Source of the DNA: Flavobacterium silvisoli
GTDB taxonomy: Bacteria > Bacteroidota > Bacteroidia > Flavobacteriales > Flavobacteriaceae
Assembly: GCF_004329815.1 (NCBI RefSeq)
Contig: NZ_SJPE01000006.1
Location: 62,001 to 126,000, forward strand
DNA: 64,000 bases
Direction of reading: 5' to 3'
Below the pieces are notes generated by a model. The model saw only the letters and a list, made by a program, of their open reading frames with translations, ran no database searches and had not been told where the DNA came from. Positions 6,610 to 14,988 of this stretch are shown piece by piece (position 1 is the stretch's first letter; every line of letters begins with the position of its first letter). Both the position numbers and the translations under genes were made by a program.

Positions 6610-8844
6610 ATGAGAGGAATAAGCTTTGGGTTGTTGTTATTGATTTCGGGTTTTTTACAAGCTCAGGAAACTCCAAAACCAACCAAATCGGAGGGGAGAA
6701 ACCCTGATAAGTTCAAACAAATGTATGATTTATTGGCCACGCCCAATATGTATCGTACCGCATCGGGAGCTCCCGGACCTGAATATTATCAGCAACAAGC
6801 CGATTATAAAATTGATGTGGAACTCGATGATAAAAATCAAAAATTATTCGGTTCCGAAGTCATAACCTACACGAACAATGCAAAGGAATCTTTAGACTAT
6901 TTGTGGTTGCAGCTCGATCAAAATGAAAAGGCCAAAAATTCAAAATCGGGATTGGTTGACCCTAATAAAACCAATTCGGCAATTCCGGCACAAACCTTTT
7001 CAAGAAAATACCTCGAAGAACCGTTTGACGGTGGATTTAAGATTGAATATGTAAAAGACACTCAGGGAACCCCCATGTCCTATACCATCAACCAAACCAT
7101 GATGCGCGTAGAGCTGCCCAAAGTTTTAAAGCACGGCGAAAAAATATCAATAGCCATAAAATGGTCGTATAACATTAATAATTATTTGTTAGACGGCGGT
7201 CGTTCGGGGTATGAGCATTTTGATAAAGACGGGAATAATGTGTACATCATAGCCCAATTTTATCCGAGAATGGCAGTTTACAATGATGTAGAAGGATGGC
7301 AAAATCAACAGTTTTGGGGCGCAGGCGAATTTGCACTTCCTTTTGGAAATTATGAGGTAAACATTACCGTTCCTGCCGACCACATTATGGAAGCCACCGG
7401 AACCTTACTTAACAGAGCTGAAGTGTTTACTGCAGCTCAAATGGCCAGATATGCCCAAGCAGAAAAATCATTTGACAAACCGGTACTTGTAGCTACCCAA
7501 GCTGAAGCCGAAGCCCGGGAAAAAGGGTTTTCAACCGCCAAAAAAACCTGGAAATTCAAGGCCGAAAATGTGCGTGATTTTGGAATAGCAACGTCTAGAA
7601 AATTCATTTACGATGCTATGGCTGTTAAGCTGGGAGGTAAAAATGTGATGGCTGTTTCAGTTTACCCGAAAGAAGGAAATCCACTTTGGGAGGAATATTC
7701 GACACGGGTGGTAGCACACACATTGAAAAGTTATTCAAGCCATACTTTTGATTATCCGTATCCGAAGGCAGTTTCTGTACATGCGCAGGATCAGGGGATG
7801 GAATATCCAATGATTTGCTGGAATTGGGGAAGACCCGATGAAGACGGCAAATATTCGGACAGAGTAAAAAACGGAATGATTAGTGTGATTACCCACGAAG
7901 TAGGACATAACTTCTTTCCTATGATTGTAAATTCAGATGAGCGTCAGTGGACCTGGATGGATGAAGGGTTGAATTCGTTTTTAGAATATGTGGCGTTGAA
8001 AGAATGGGATCCGAATTTCCCGGCGGATAGAGGTCCGGCCAAATCAATTGTACCTTATATGAGTGGAGATCAAAAAGGATTAGAACCTATTATGACCAAT
8101 TCGGAGAGCATTCGTCAATTTGGTAATAATGCATACGGAAAACCGGCTGCCGCTCTCAATATTCTTCGCGAAACAGTAATGGGAAGAGAGTTGTTTGATT
8201 ACGCATTCAAAACCTACGCCAATCGATGGAAGTTCAAACATCCTACTCCCGAAGATTTTTTCAGAACTATGGAAGACGCTTCTGCTTTTGATCTTGATTG
8301 GTTTTGGAGAGGTTGGTTTTATACTACTGATTACAATGACATCGGAATAAAAGAGGTGAAAAAGTTCTTTGTGAGTAATGAACCGCCGAAAAAAATCACC
8401 AATTACGGAAGAAAACGCAGAAATGCTGATCCTGGACCGATGGTTTATATGATTGCTGATGACAGCCCCGATTTCAAGCCTGAATTGAATAAGCCTTTTG
8501 ATAGCAAGGATGTAAAAAACCTCAATGATTATATCCAGTCTCATTTTACCAAAGAAGAACAGGCTAAGTTGGACAATCCGAAATATTTTTATCAGGTAAC
8601 GTTTAACAAGCCGGGTGGATTAGTGATGCCGATTTTGGTGGAAATTACATTTGAAGACGGGACTAAGGAGAATCATCATTTTCCGGCCCAAATATGGAGG
8701 ATGAATGATGAAGAAGTGAGCAGAACATTTGCCACTAAAAAAATAATTTCAAAAATAATAATCGATCCGAAACAGGAAACGGCAGATATTGATACAACAA
8801 ATAATTCTTGGCCAAAAACCGAGGAAAAATCAAAATTTGATTAA
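6610..8844 (+). CDS. M1 family metallopeptidase, secreted
   Basis: A 744-residue zinc aminopeptidase-like protein with a signal peptide (to about LQAQ). The gluzincin motif is complete: H429-E430-V-G-H433 followed by E452 exactly 18 residues after H433 (WTWMDEGLNSF). The exopeptidase motif GxMEN appears as GMEYPMICWN. An N-terminal beta-sandwich (about 45-330) precedes the catalytic domain. The C-terminal part is typical of the Bacteroidota subgroup and I see no type IX secretion tail. It presumably trims peptides in the periplasm or at the surface. Confidence 0.88.
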   Translation: MRGISFGLLLLISGFLQAQETPKPTKSEGRNPDKFKQMYDLLATPNMYRTASGAPGPEYYQQQADYKIDVELDDKNQKLFGSEVITYTNNAKESLDYLWLQLDQNEKAKNSKSGLVDPNKTNSAIPAQTFSRKYLEEPFDGGFKIEYVKDTQGTPMSYTINQTMMRVELPKVLKHGEKISIAIKWSYNINNYLLDGGRSGYEHFDKDGNNVYIIAQFYPRMAVYNDVEGWQNQQFWGAGEFALPFGNYEVNITVPADHIMEATGTLLNRAEVFTAAQMARYAQAEKSFDKPVLVATQAEAEAREKGFSTAKKTWKFKAENVRDFGIATSRKFIYDAMAVKLGGKNVMAVSVYPKEGNPLWEEYSTRVVAHTLKSYSSHTFDYPYPKAVSVHAQDQGMEYPMICWNWGRPDEDGKYSDRVKNGMISVITHEVGHNFFPMIVNSDERQWTWMDEGLNSFLEYVALKEWDPNFPADRGPAKSIVPYMSGDQKGLEPIMTNSESIRQFGNNAYGKPAAALNILRETVMGRELFDYAFKTYANRWKFKHPTPEDFFRTMEDASAFDLDWFWRGWFYTTDYNDIGIKEVKKFFVSNEPPKKITNYGRKRRNADPGPMVYMIADDSPDFKPELNKPFDSKDVKNLNDYIQSHFTKEEQAKLDNPKYFYQVTFNKPGGLVMPILVEITFEDGTKENHHFPAQIWRMNDEEVSRTFATKKIISKIIIDPKQETADIDTTNNSWPKTEEKSKFD

Positions 8845-8862
8845 GAGAACTTTGTAACTTTG
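8836..8862 (+). promoter_or_regulatory. Promoter of the tatA-like gene
   Basis: The -7 box TAACTTTG (8855-8862) fits the consensus. A TTTG (8836-8839), still inside the end of the M1 gene, lies 15 bp upstream, slightly short of the usual spacing. Confidence 0.45.
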
Positions 8863-8887
8863 CAACTCATTTAGAAAAATTAAAATT

Positions 8888-9211
8888 ATGTTTGGAATAG
8901 GTGGTGGCGAACTAATATTTATCATTTTTATTGCCTTGATGCTTTTTGGGTCTGATAAAATTCCCGATGTAGCCAGAGCTATCGGAAAAGGAATGGCACA
9001 AGTCAAAAATGCTACGAACGAAATAAAATCGGAAATTCAGAAAGAAGTAAAAGCACACGAAATAGATACTTCTGTAAGAGAACTGACTTCTACATTCAGC
9101 ACCGAAGTAGATAAAGTAAAAGAAGGGCTGGACAGCAATTTATCTGCTCCTGTTCATAAAATCAGTGAGGAACTGGATGATTTGTCAGGCCCAATCAAAC
9201 GCCAAATGTAA
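8888..9211 (+). CDS. tatA: Sec-independent protein translocase TatA/TatB-type protein
   Basis: A 107-residue protein of the MttA/Hcf106 family, part of the twin-arginine export pore. It has the N-terminal membrane helix (MFGIGGGELIFIIFIALMLFG), the conserved hinge FGSDKIPDVARAIGKG, an amphipathic helix, and a long charged C-terminal helix. TatA and TatB cannot be separated by sequence alone. No tatC is present in this window. Its stop overlaps the start of the PAP2 gene (TAATG), so the two are translationally coupled. Confidence 0.85.
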   Translation: MFGIGGGELIFIIFIALMLFGSDKIPDVARAIGKGMAQVKNATNEIKSEIQKEVKAHEIDTSVRELTSTFSTEVDKVKEGLDSNLSAPVHKISEELDDLSGPIKRQM

Positions 9212-9768
9212 TGCTCGAAAAGATAATCCATTTAGACAAAGAACTGTTTGTTTTTCTCAACGGATTGGGTTCTGAAACGTTTGATGGTCTTTGGTTGGCT
9301 ATTACCAAACAGTTTTACTGGACTCCTTTTTTCTTAGTCGTATTTTATTTTTTGCAAAAAAAAATTGGTTGGAAAAACTTTGGGTTTTACGTGCTTTTTG
9401 TTGCAGTTTTGATTTTGGTTTGCGATCAAACGGCTAACCTTTTTAAGGATTTTTTTCAAAGACTGCGGCCGTGTAATGATGAAGAAATCAAACATATTAT
9501 CCGGATTGTAAAATCAAGCGATACCTTCAGCTTCTTTTCCGGTCATGCAGCCAATTCAATGGCTACAACAGTTTTTACCTTTTTTATTTTAAGAAAAGAG
9601 TATAAATGGGCTTACTTGTTATTTTTATTTCCTTTAATTTTTGCTTATAGTCGCATTTATTTAGGTATGCATTTTCCGGGAGATATCCTTGCGGGTTATG
9701 CTTGTGGTGCCATTTTTGGGTTTGCTTGCTACAAATTATACGCAAAATACATCCTCCGCAAGGCGTGA
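9211..9768 (+). CDS. PAP2 family membrane phosphatase
   Basis: A 185-residue integral membrane protein with about five helices. All three PAP2 motifs are present: KDFFQRLRP (K-x6-RP), FFSGHAANS (SGH) and SRIYLGMHFPGD (SR-x5-H-x3-D). Such enzymes dephosphorylate undecaprenyl pyrophosphate or lipid phosphates on the periplasmic face. Undecaprenyl pyrophosphate recycling would fit the cell wall genes in this window, but the substrate is not shown by the sequence. The start codon overlaps the tatA stop. It ends 1 bp short of the convergent O-methyltransferase gene. Confidence 0.85.
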   Translation: MLEKIIHLDKELFVFLNGLGSETFDGLWLAITKQFYWTPFFLVVFYFLQKKIGWKNFGFYVLFVAVLILVCDQTANLFKDFFQRLRPCNDEEIKHIIRIVKSSDTFSFFSGHAANSMATTVFTFFILRKEYKWAYLLFLFPLIFAYSRIYLGMHFPGDILAGYACGAIFGFACYKLYAKYILRKA

Positions 9769-9769
9769 T

Positions 9770-10411
9770 TTAACGCACCCTCGAAACGGTTAATCCGTCT
9801 CTTATCGGCAGTAAAACGGTTTCTACTCTGGGGTCATTTTTCAGCAATTCGTTGTATTCCAAAATGGTTTTAGTGCTGCTGTCATTCGGTTTAACAGGTT
9901 CCAAAACTTTACCGCTCCACAACACATTGTCTGAAAGAATGATGCCGCCCTTGTTCATCATAGGGAGTATTAAGTGAAAATAGTTAATGTAATTTTGTTT
10001 GTCGGCATCAATGAAAACCAAATCGTATTTTTTGTTTAAAGTCGGAATAATATCCAATGCTTTTCCGAGGTGTTGAAAAATTTGACCGGACCATGGACTT
10101 TTATCAAAATATTTTCGTTGAAACTCCACTAATTCTTCTTCTACGTCCAAGGTGTCAATCGTTCCGTTTTCGGCCAAACCTTCGGCAAGACAAAGAGTAG
10201 CATAACCGGTATAGGTTCCAATTTCAAGAATGTTTGTCGGATGGATAATTTTGGAAAGCATACTCAAAACACGTCCTTGAAAATGACCACTCAACATGCG
10301 GGGTTGCAAAATCTTTTGATGTGTTTCTCTATTCAATTGCGCCAACAACTCAGGTTCGTTTTCTGAATGTTGTGCCACATAATGTTCTAATTCTTCGGAA
10401 AGGAAATGCAT
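9770..10411 (-). CDS. Class I SAM-dependent O-methyltransferase (catechol/caffeoyl-CoA type)
   Basis: 213 residues from the ATG at 10411 (MHFLSEELEHY). A start at 10444 would lie upstream of the -7 box and is rejected. The SAM-binding loop is EIGTYTGYATLCLAEGL. The metal-dependent family motifs are VFIDADKQNY and ILSDNVLWSG. These define the cation-dependent O-methyltransferases; the physiological substrate is unknown. It is transcribed divergently from rlmN. Confidence 0.85.
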   Translation of the reverse strand: MHFLSEELEHYVAQHSENEPELLAQLNRETHQKILQPRMLSGHFQGRVLSMLSKIIHPTNILEIGTYTGYATLCLAEGLAENGTIDTLDVEEELVEFQRKYFDKSPWSGQIFQHLGKALDIIPTLNKKYDLVFIDADKQNYINYFHLILPMMNKGGIILSDNVLWSGKVLEPVKPNDSSTKTILEYNELLKNDPRVETVLLPIRDGLTVSRVR

Positions 10412-10425
10412 GACTTTATTTTTTA

Positions 10426-10453
10426 CAAAAGTACAAATTAACAACTAACCAAA
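10426..10453 (-). promoter_or_regulatory. Promoter of the O-methyltransferase gene
   Basis: On the minus strand the -7 box TACTTTTG (10426-10433) lies 16 bp from a TTTTG whose last base is at 10450. The leader to the ATG at 10411 is short (about 10 nt). Confidence 0.45.
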
Positions 10454-10461
10454 ATATACCC

Positions 10462-10469
10462 TAAATTTG
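10462..10469 (+). promoter_or_regulatory. -7 box of rlmN, probably giving a leaderless mRNA
   Basis: TAAATTTG matches TAnnTTTG exactly and ends only 4 bp before the rlmN ATG at 10474. Transcription would start at or next to the start codon. Confidence 0.45.
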
Positions 10470-10473
10470 CGCC

Positions 10474-11514
10474 ATGGAAACTGAGAAAAGAGACATCCGA
10501 AGTTTAACCAAAGCACAGTTGCGGGATTTTTTTGTGGCCAATGGCGACAAAGCCTTTCGCGGTAATCAGGTTTATGAGTGGTTGTGGAGCAAAGCTTCAC
10601 ACAGTTTTGACGACATGACTAATGTTTCCAAAGAGACAAGAGCCATGCTCGAAAACAATTTTGTAATCAATCACATTCAAGTAGATACTATGCAACGCAG
10701 CGAGGACGGCACCGTTAAAAATGCGGTTCGTTTGCACGACGGATTGATAGTAGAAAGTGTTTTGATACCCACCGAAACCAGAACCACTGCTTGTGTTTCG
10801 AGTCAGGTAGGCTGCAGTTTGGATTGCAATTTTTGTGCTACCGCCCGATTAAAGCGAATGCGGAATTTAGAACCCGGAGAAATTTATGATCAGGTAGTAG
10901 CTATTGACAGAGAAAGCCGTTTGTATTACAACCGCCCGTTGTCGAATATTGTTTTTATGGGAATGGGTGAGCCATTGATGAATTACAACAATGTGATGAA
11001 AGCCATAGACATGATTACTTCGGAAGAAGGATTAGGAATGTCACCCAAGCGAATTACGGTTTCTACTTCAGGAATTTCCAAAATGATCAGAAAGATGGCT
11101 GATGATGAAGTGAAATTTAAATTGGCTGTTTCCTTGCATTCGGCTATCGAAGAAACCCGCAACAGAATTATGCCGTTTACCAAAAATTTTCAACTTCCCG
11201 AATTAAAAGAGGCTTTGCTTTATTGGTATCAAAAAACCAAAAGTAAAGTTACTTATGAATATGTGGTTTGGAAAGGGATTAATGATGATAAAGCTTCGAT
11301 TGATGCCTTGGTGAAATTTTGTAAATATGTGCCCTGTAAGGTTAATTTAATAGAATACAACCCCATAGATGACGGTGAGTTTCAACAGGCACACGATAGT
11401 GCCATTGATCATTACATCAAAGCTTTGGAACAAAATGATATTGTAGTCAAAGTTCGCCGAAGCCGCGGAAAAGACATAGATGCTGCTTGCGGTCAATTGG
11501 CCAATAAATCATAA
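10474..11514 (+). CDS. rlmN: Dual-specificity 23S rRNA/tRNA adenine-C2 methyltransferase RlmN (radical SAM)
   Basis: RlmN methylates C2 of A2503 in 23S rRNA and A37 of some tRNAs. The radical-SAM cluster motif is C114-SLD-C118-NF-C121. The family's mechanistic cysteine near the C-terminus is present (AACGQL, C339). FMGMGEPLMNYNNV is the typical GGEP-like segment, and VSLHSA and EYNPIDD are family signatures. The 346 residues are the usual length. The gene ends with a strong bidirectional terminator. Confidence 0.95.
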   Translation: METEKRDIRSLTKAQLRDFFVANGDKAFRGNQVYEWLWSKASHSFDDMTNVSKETRAMLENNFVINHIQVDTMQRSEDGTVKNAVRLHDGLIVESVLIPTETRTTACVSSQVGCSLDCNFCATARLKRMRNLEPGEIYDQVVAIDRESRLYYNRPLSNIVFMGMGEPLMNYNNVMKAIDMITSEEGLGMSPKRITVSTSGISKMIRKMADDEVKFKLAVSLHSAIEETRNRIMPFTKNFQLPELKEALLYWYQKTKSKVTYEYVVWKGINDDKASIDALVKFCKYVPCKVNLIEYNPIDDGEFQQAHDSAIDHYIKALEQNDIVVKVRRSRGKDIDAACGQLANKS

Positions 11515-11517
11515 AAA

Positions 11518-11552
11518 AAGTCCCGATACTAATGTAATATCGGGACTTCTTC
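11518..11552. terminator. Bidirectional terminator between rlmN and the lipoprotein gene
   Basis: An 11-bp perfect stem AAGTCCCGATA (11518-11528) pairs with 11538-11548. An A-rich left flank and T-rich right flank serve both convergent genes. Confidence 0.8.
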
Positions 11553-11569
11553 CTTTTATAATTGTTTTT

Positions 11570-12433
11570 TTAATTTCCAAAAGTAAAGGCTGTTGGAGTT
11601 CCGCCATCGATAGATATGGTTGCATTGTTGTCACAAGTTCCGGTGCCATAATCTAAAACTGCAGTATGGTTTGGTTTAGTAATCGTAAGTATTCCTGATA
11701 CAATTCTATATTGACAATTCATCTCAATTCGCAGAGGGCTTGCATCGGTAACTGTATTGGTATGTGTAGCACCGTTTGGTTTTGTGGTAGTAATGTTTTG
11801 AGTAATTAAATACACATTGTCGTGCCAATTCATTGGAGAAGTGAAACCATCTATACATTCTCTTTTTCTTGTTCCTACTCTAGTGTAAACATCGCCATTC
11901 GGAAAAGTAAACGTCATATTAATATCCATTACATGAATTGGGTGGTTTGTTGCTAAAAGCGCACTGTTTGTGAAAGTACGCGTAATCGTTTTGTTGCCTT
12001 CAATTAAAATATTGTTGTGTCGGAAGTTTACAAATTGGTAATTAATGACATAAGAAGGGGTGTTAAAATTTAAGCTACCACTAACAATAATACTTCCCTC
12101 CAATACGTTTCCGTTAGGCATGGTGCAACCACCATTGGCAAATACTATGGTTCTTGTCCACGTTGTGGCTGTTACTTCTGTTGTTACTGTTGCACAAGAA
12201 GGTAAGATGGATACATAACTTGCAGTAGTTTTACCTGCTGCTGAAGGATTTTGTTGTAAATATTGATCTTCTACTATTTCAGAAACATCGTTCGATGCTT
12301 GATCCATTTTGTTACTTGCTTTCACATCATCACTGGTAAAAGCTGAGTCGCTAGTGCTGCTGTCTTTCGAGCAGCCGGTCAATGAAAAAACAGCTATTAA
12401 TGCTATTATTCCAAGTAAGATCTTTGTTTTCAT
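11570..12433 (-). CDS. Hypothetical lipoprotein
   Basis: 287 residues from the ATG at 12433. The upstream ATG at 12493 would add 20 residues in front of a clear lipoprotein signal and is rejected. The signal is MKTKILLGIIALIAVFSLTGC, with the acylated cysteine at 21, followed by a Ser/Thr/Asp-rich linker. The mature part is rich in Thr, Asn and beta-strand patterns with four or more cysteines (GGCTMPNG, KRECIDG, MNCQY, GTCDNNA), suggesting disulfide-stabilised beta structure. I do not recognise the family. Envelope location is inferred. Confidence 0.75.
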   Translation of the reverse strand: MKTKILLGIIALIAVFSLTGCSKDSSTSDSAFTSDDVKASNKMDQASNDVSEIVEDQYLQQNPSAAGKTTASYVSILPSCATVTTEVTATTWTRTIVFANGGCTMPNGNVLEGSIIVSGSLNFNTPSYVINYQFVNFRHNNILIEGNKTITRTFTNSALLATNHPIHVMDINMTFTFPNGDVYTRVGTRKRECIDGFTSPMNWHDNVYLITQNITTTKPNGATHTNTVTDASPLRIEMNCQYRIVSGILTITKPNHTAVLDYGTGTCDNNATISIDGGTPTAFTFGN

Positions 12434-12505
12434 AAGTGTAGTGTTTTCTAGTTTGGTGGTTAAGACGATGTTAAAACCAAATGGTTTAATCACAAATAAA
12501 TATTT

Positions 12506-12535
12506 TTTGCAAACGCTGGCTTTGTTGTATATTTG
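12506..12535 (+). promoter_or_regulatory. Promoter of the polyprenyl synthase gene
   Basis: TTTG (12506-12509) and the -7 box TATATTTG (12528-12535) are 18 bp apart. The box ends 6 bp before the ATG at 12542, so the 5' leader is 0-3 nt. Confidence 0.55.
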
Positions 12536-12541
12536 AAAGCG

Positions 12542-13519
12542 ATGAATATCACTTCACAAATAAAAAAACCCATTCAGCAGGAAATGGAACTTTTTGAAAA
12601 AAAGTTCTACGAATCCATGACGTCTAAGGTGGCATTACTCAATCGGATTACCTATTATATCGTCAATCGAAAGGGTAAACAAATGCGTCCCATGTTTGTT
12701 TTTCTTACGGCTAAAATGTTGTCTGAAGGCAAGGTAAATGAAAGAACGTATCGCGGAGCCAGTGTTATTGAACTCATTCATACGGCAACTCTAGTGCATG
12801 ATGATGTAGTAGATGACAGCAACCGTCGTCGTGGTTTTTTTTCGGTAAATGCCTTGTGGAAAAATAAAATTGCCGTTCTGGTTGGAGATTATTTGTTATC
12901 AAAAGGATTGTTGCTTTCTATTGATAACGGCGATTTTGATTTGCTTCGAATCATATCAGTAGCCGTTAGGGAAATGAGTGAAGGCGAATTACTTCAGATA
13001 GAAAAAGCCCGACGGTTAGATATCGTTGAAGAAGTGTATTACGAAATCATTCGAAAAAAGACGGCTACATTGATTGCTTCTTGCTGTGCACTTGGCGCCA
13101 AGTCGGTTTCAGAAGACGAAGGTCAGGTAGAAGCCATGCGTAAATTTGGAGAACTTATCGGAATGGCATTTCAAATCAAAGATGACTTGTTTGACTATAC
13201 CGATGATGCTATCGGTAAACCAACGGGAATTGACATCAAGGAACAAAAAATGACTTTGCCTTTAATTTATGCTTTGAACAATTGCAGCAACGAAGAAAAA
13301 AAGTGGTGCATCAATTCGATTAAAAACCATAATAAAGACAAAAAACGGGTTAAGGAAGTTATCCAATTTGTGAAAGATAAAAACGGTTTGCATTATGCCG
13401 AGAAAAAAATGGTGCAATTTCAAAAAGAAGCCCTTCAAATCCTCGAAAATTTCCCCCAATCTGAATACAGAGATGCTCTTTCACTCATGGTGAATTATGT
13501 CATAGAACGAAAAAAGTAA
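12542..13519 (+). CDS. Polyprenyl diphosphate synthase (long chain, IspB-like)
   Basis: 325 residues from the ATG at 12542; a TTG at 12533 lies inside the -7 box and cannot be used. It has both aspartate-rich motifs of trans-prenyltransferases: HDDVVDDSNRRRG and GMAFQIKDDLFDYTDD. Also present are GKQMRP near the N-terminus and a GEL segment. It elongates isoprenyl diphosphates, most likely for the menaquinone side chain in this lineage; chain length cannot be read. It is monocistronic, divergent from the lipoprotein gene. Confidence 0.88.
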   Translation: MNITSQIKKPIQQEMELFEKKFYESMTSKVALLNRITYYIVNRKGKQMRPMFVFLTAKMLSEGKVNERTYRGASVIELIHTATLVHDDVVDDSNRRRGFFSVNALWKNKIAVLVGDYLLSKGLLLSIDNGDFDLLRIISVAVREMSEGELLQIEKARRLDIVEEVYYEIIRKKTATLIASCCALGAKSVSEDEGQVEAMRKFGELIGMAFQIKDDLFDYTDDAIGKPTGIDIKEQKMTLPLIYALNNCSNEEKKWCINSIKNHNKDKKRVKEVIQFVKDKNGLHYAEKKMVQFQKEALQILENFPQSEYRDALSLMVNYVIERKK

Positions 13520-13668
13520 TTTTTTTTCAAATATTTATTTGTTCTAAATCCTTGATTTTACTGGGTTTTTTAATTTTTAAATCTTCAAATTGTAAAATTT
13601 TCAAATCTTCATGCAACCATTTTTCAACGGCATGCGTCTATGCCAATAGAACACTCTAACCAAAAGTT

Positions 13669-14229
13669 TTGAAAGTAATCAACTTACATAAAGATGAAAA
13701 AGAACTAATCGGATTGGCCGTCGAAAATAACCGACATGCACAACATCAGATTTATTCTAAGTTCGCTCCCAAAATGTTAAGCGTCTGCCGTCAATATGTT
13801 AAAGATGTGCATCAAGCTGAGGATATTATGATTACTGCTTTTATGAAAGTGTTTACCAATCTGAAAAATTTTGAACACAAAGGAAGTTTTGAAGGTTGGA
13901 TCCGTCGAATCATGATTAACGAATGCATTTCTTTTATCAGAGCGGATAAAAAGGTAAAATTTATTGAGGACGAAAATTTCTTTGAAGAAAGACATAACAA
14001 TATTGAAAGTCAATTTTCGGTAGATGATATTCAGTTTTTAATTGATAATCTACCCGACGGTTATAAAATGATTTTTAATTTATATGCAATTGAAGGCTTT
14101 AAACATCAGGAAATTGCCGCTATGTTGGGAATAAGCGAAGGAACCTCCAAATCACAATTGTCCCACGCCCGAAGACTGCTTCAGGAGCACATAACCAAAC
14201 TTAAAAACTATGACAATGGAACCGAATAA
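13669..14229 (+). CDS. ECF-type RNA polymerase sigma factor
   Basis: A 186-residue sigma-70 family factor with region 2 (YSKFAPKMLSVCRQYVKDVHQAEDIMITAFMKVF..FEGWIRRIMINECISFIR) and region 4 (LPDGYKMIFNLYAIEGFKHQEIAAMLGISEGTSKSQLSHARRLL). The start is TTG at 13669 (MKVINLHKDE). No ATG gives a full region 2, and the MKV.(N/Q)LHK.E opening is typical of flavobacterial homologues. The next gene overlaps its end by 14 bp and encodes a membrane protein that may be its regulator. The 13520-13668 gap is AT-rich, with no clear promoter. Confidence 0.9.
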   Translation: MKVINLHKDEKELIGLAVENNRHAQHQIYSKFAPKMLSVCRQYVKDVHQAEDIMITAFMKVFTNLKNFEHKGSFEGWIRRIMINECISFIRADKKVKFIEDENFFEERHNNIESQFSVDDIQFLIDNLPDGYKMIFNLYAIEGFKHQEIAAMLGISEGTSKSQLSHARRLLQEHITKLKNYDNGTE

Positions 14230-14956
14230 ACTAGAAAAACAGTTCAGAGAAAAACTGAATACCAGAGAAATTCAGCCCTCAGCACAAGCTTGGGATCGAT
14301 TGGATGCTATGCTTTCGGTTGCCGAAGAAAAAAAAACAAAACGACCTTCTGGCTTTTTGTTTATTGCTGCCAGCATTTTGGTTTTGGTAACGCTTGGTAC
14401 CTTTTTCTTCACTCAAGACGCTACAAGAATTCACCCTCAAGACAACAATAGTGTGGTGGAAACAGAAATCAAAAAAGATACAAATCAAGGCTCTGTAAAA
14501 AACAATCAATTGCCAGTAGTTAAAAATGAAAAAGATACCGAAGCAATCGCTGTAACAGCTAACCAGTCATCAAATAAATCATCAATCATCAATCAAAAAA
14601 CAACAGTAAATCAAAAAGACAATGCTTATCAAAGTCAAATCATCAAGGAAAAAGAAATAGTTTTTCAAAATTCGGGTGACGTAGCATTGAAGGACTTACC
14701 CAAAATTGTTGACACCAAAGAAACCATTGCGGTAAAAAGAGAAATAGTTTCTGATGCCGACTTACTGGCGGGTTTAGATGCAGCAGCTAAAAACTCAGCG
14801 TCTAAAAATTCAACAATGAAAGTCGATGCCAAAAGTTTGTTGTCACAAATTGACGGAGAACTCAATCAAACTTTCCGAGAAAAGACGTTCAACAAGCTAA
14901 GCAAAAATTACCAGGAAATTAAAGTGGCTCTGGCCAACCGAAACAACAAAGAATAG
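14216..14956 (+). CDS. Putative membrane anti-sigma-like protein
   Basis: 246 residues from the ATG at 14216; an ATG at 14210 is also possible. The N-terminal 40 residues form a charged cytoplasmic segment with a conserved look (LEKQFREKLNTREIQPSAQAWDRLDAMLS). One transmembrane helix follows at about 45-65, then a Gln/Asn/Lys-rich low-complexity periplasmic region (about 70-185) and a helical C-terminus. The overlap with the sigma gene and single-pass topology suggest an anti-sigma factor or partner, though no known anti-sigma domain is recognised. Confidence 0.65.
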   Translation: MEPNKLEKQFREKLNTREIQPSAQAWDRLDAMLSVAEEKKTKRPSGFLFIAASILVLVTLGTFFFTQDATRIHPQDNNSVVETEIKKDTNQGSVKNNQLPVVKNEKDTEAIAVTANQSSNKSSIINQKTTVNQKDNAYQSQIIKEKEIVFQNSGDVALKDLPKIVDTKETIAVKREIVSDADLLAGLDAAAKNSASKNSTMKVDAKSLLSQIDGELNQTFREKTFNKLSKNYQEIKVALANRNNKE

Positions 14957-14988
14957 CAATCATCAATTTTAAATTAATCAACATTATC

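Noticed and set aside
6610..8844. Type IX secretion C-terminal domain on the M1 peptidase
   Set aside because: The C-terminus (KTEEKSKFD) lacks the conserved sorting pattern; it is probably exported by Sec only.
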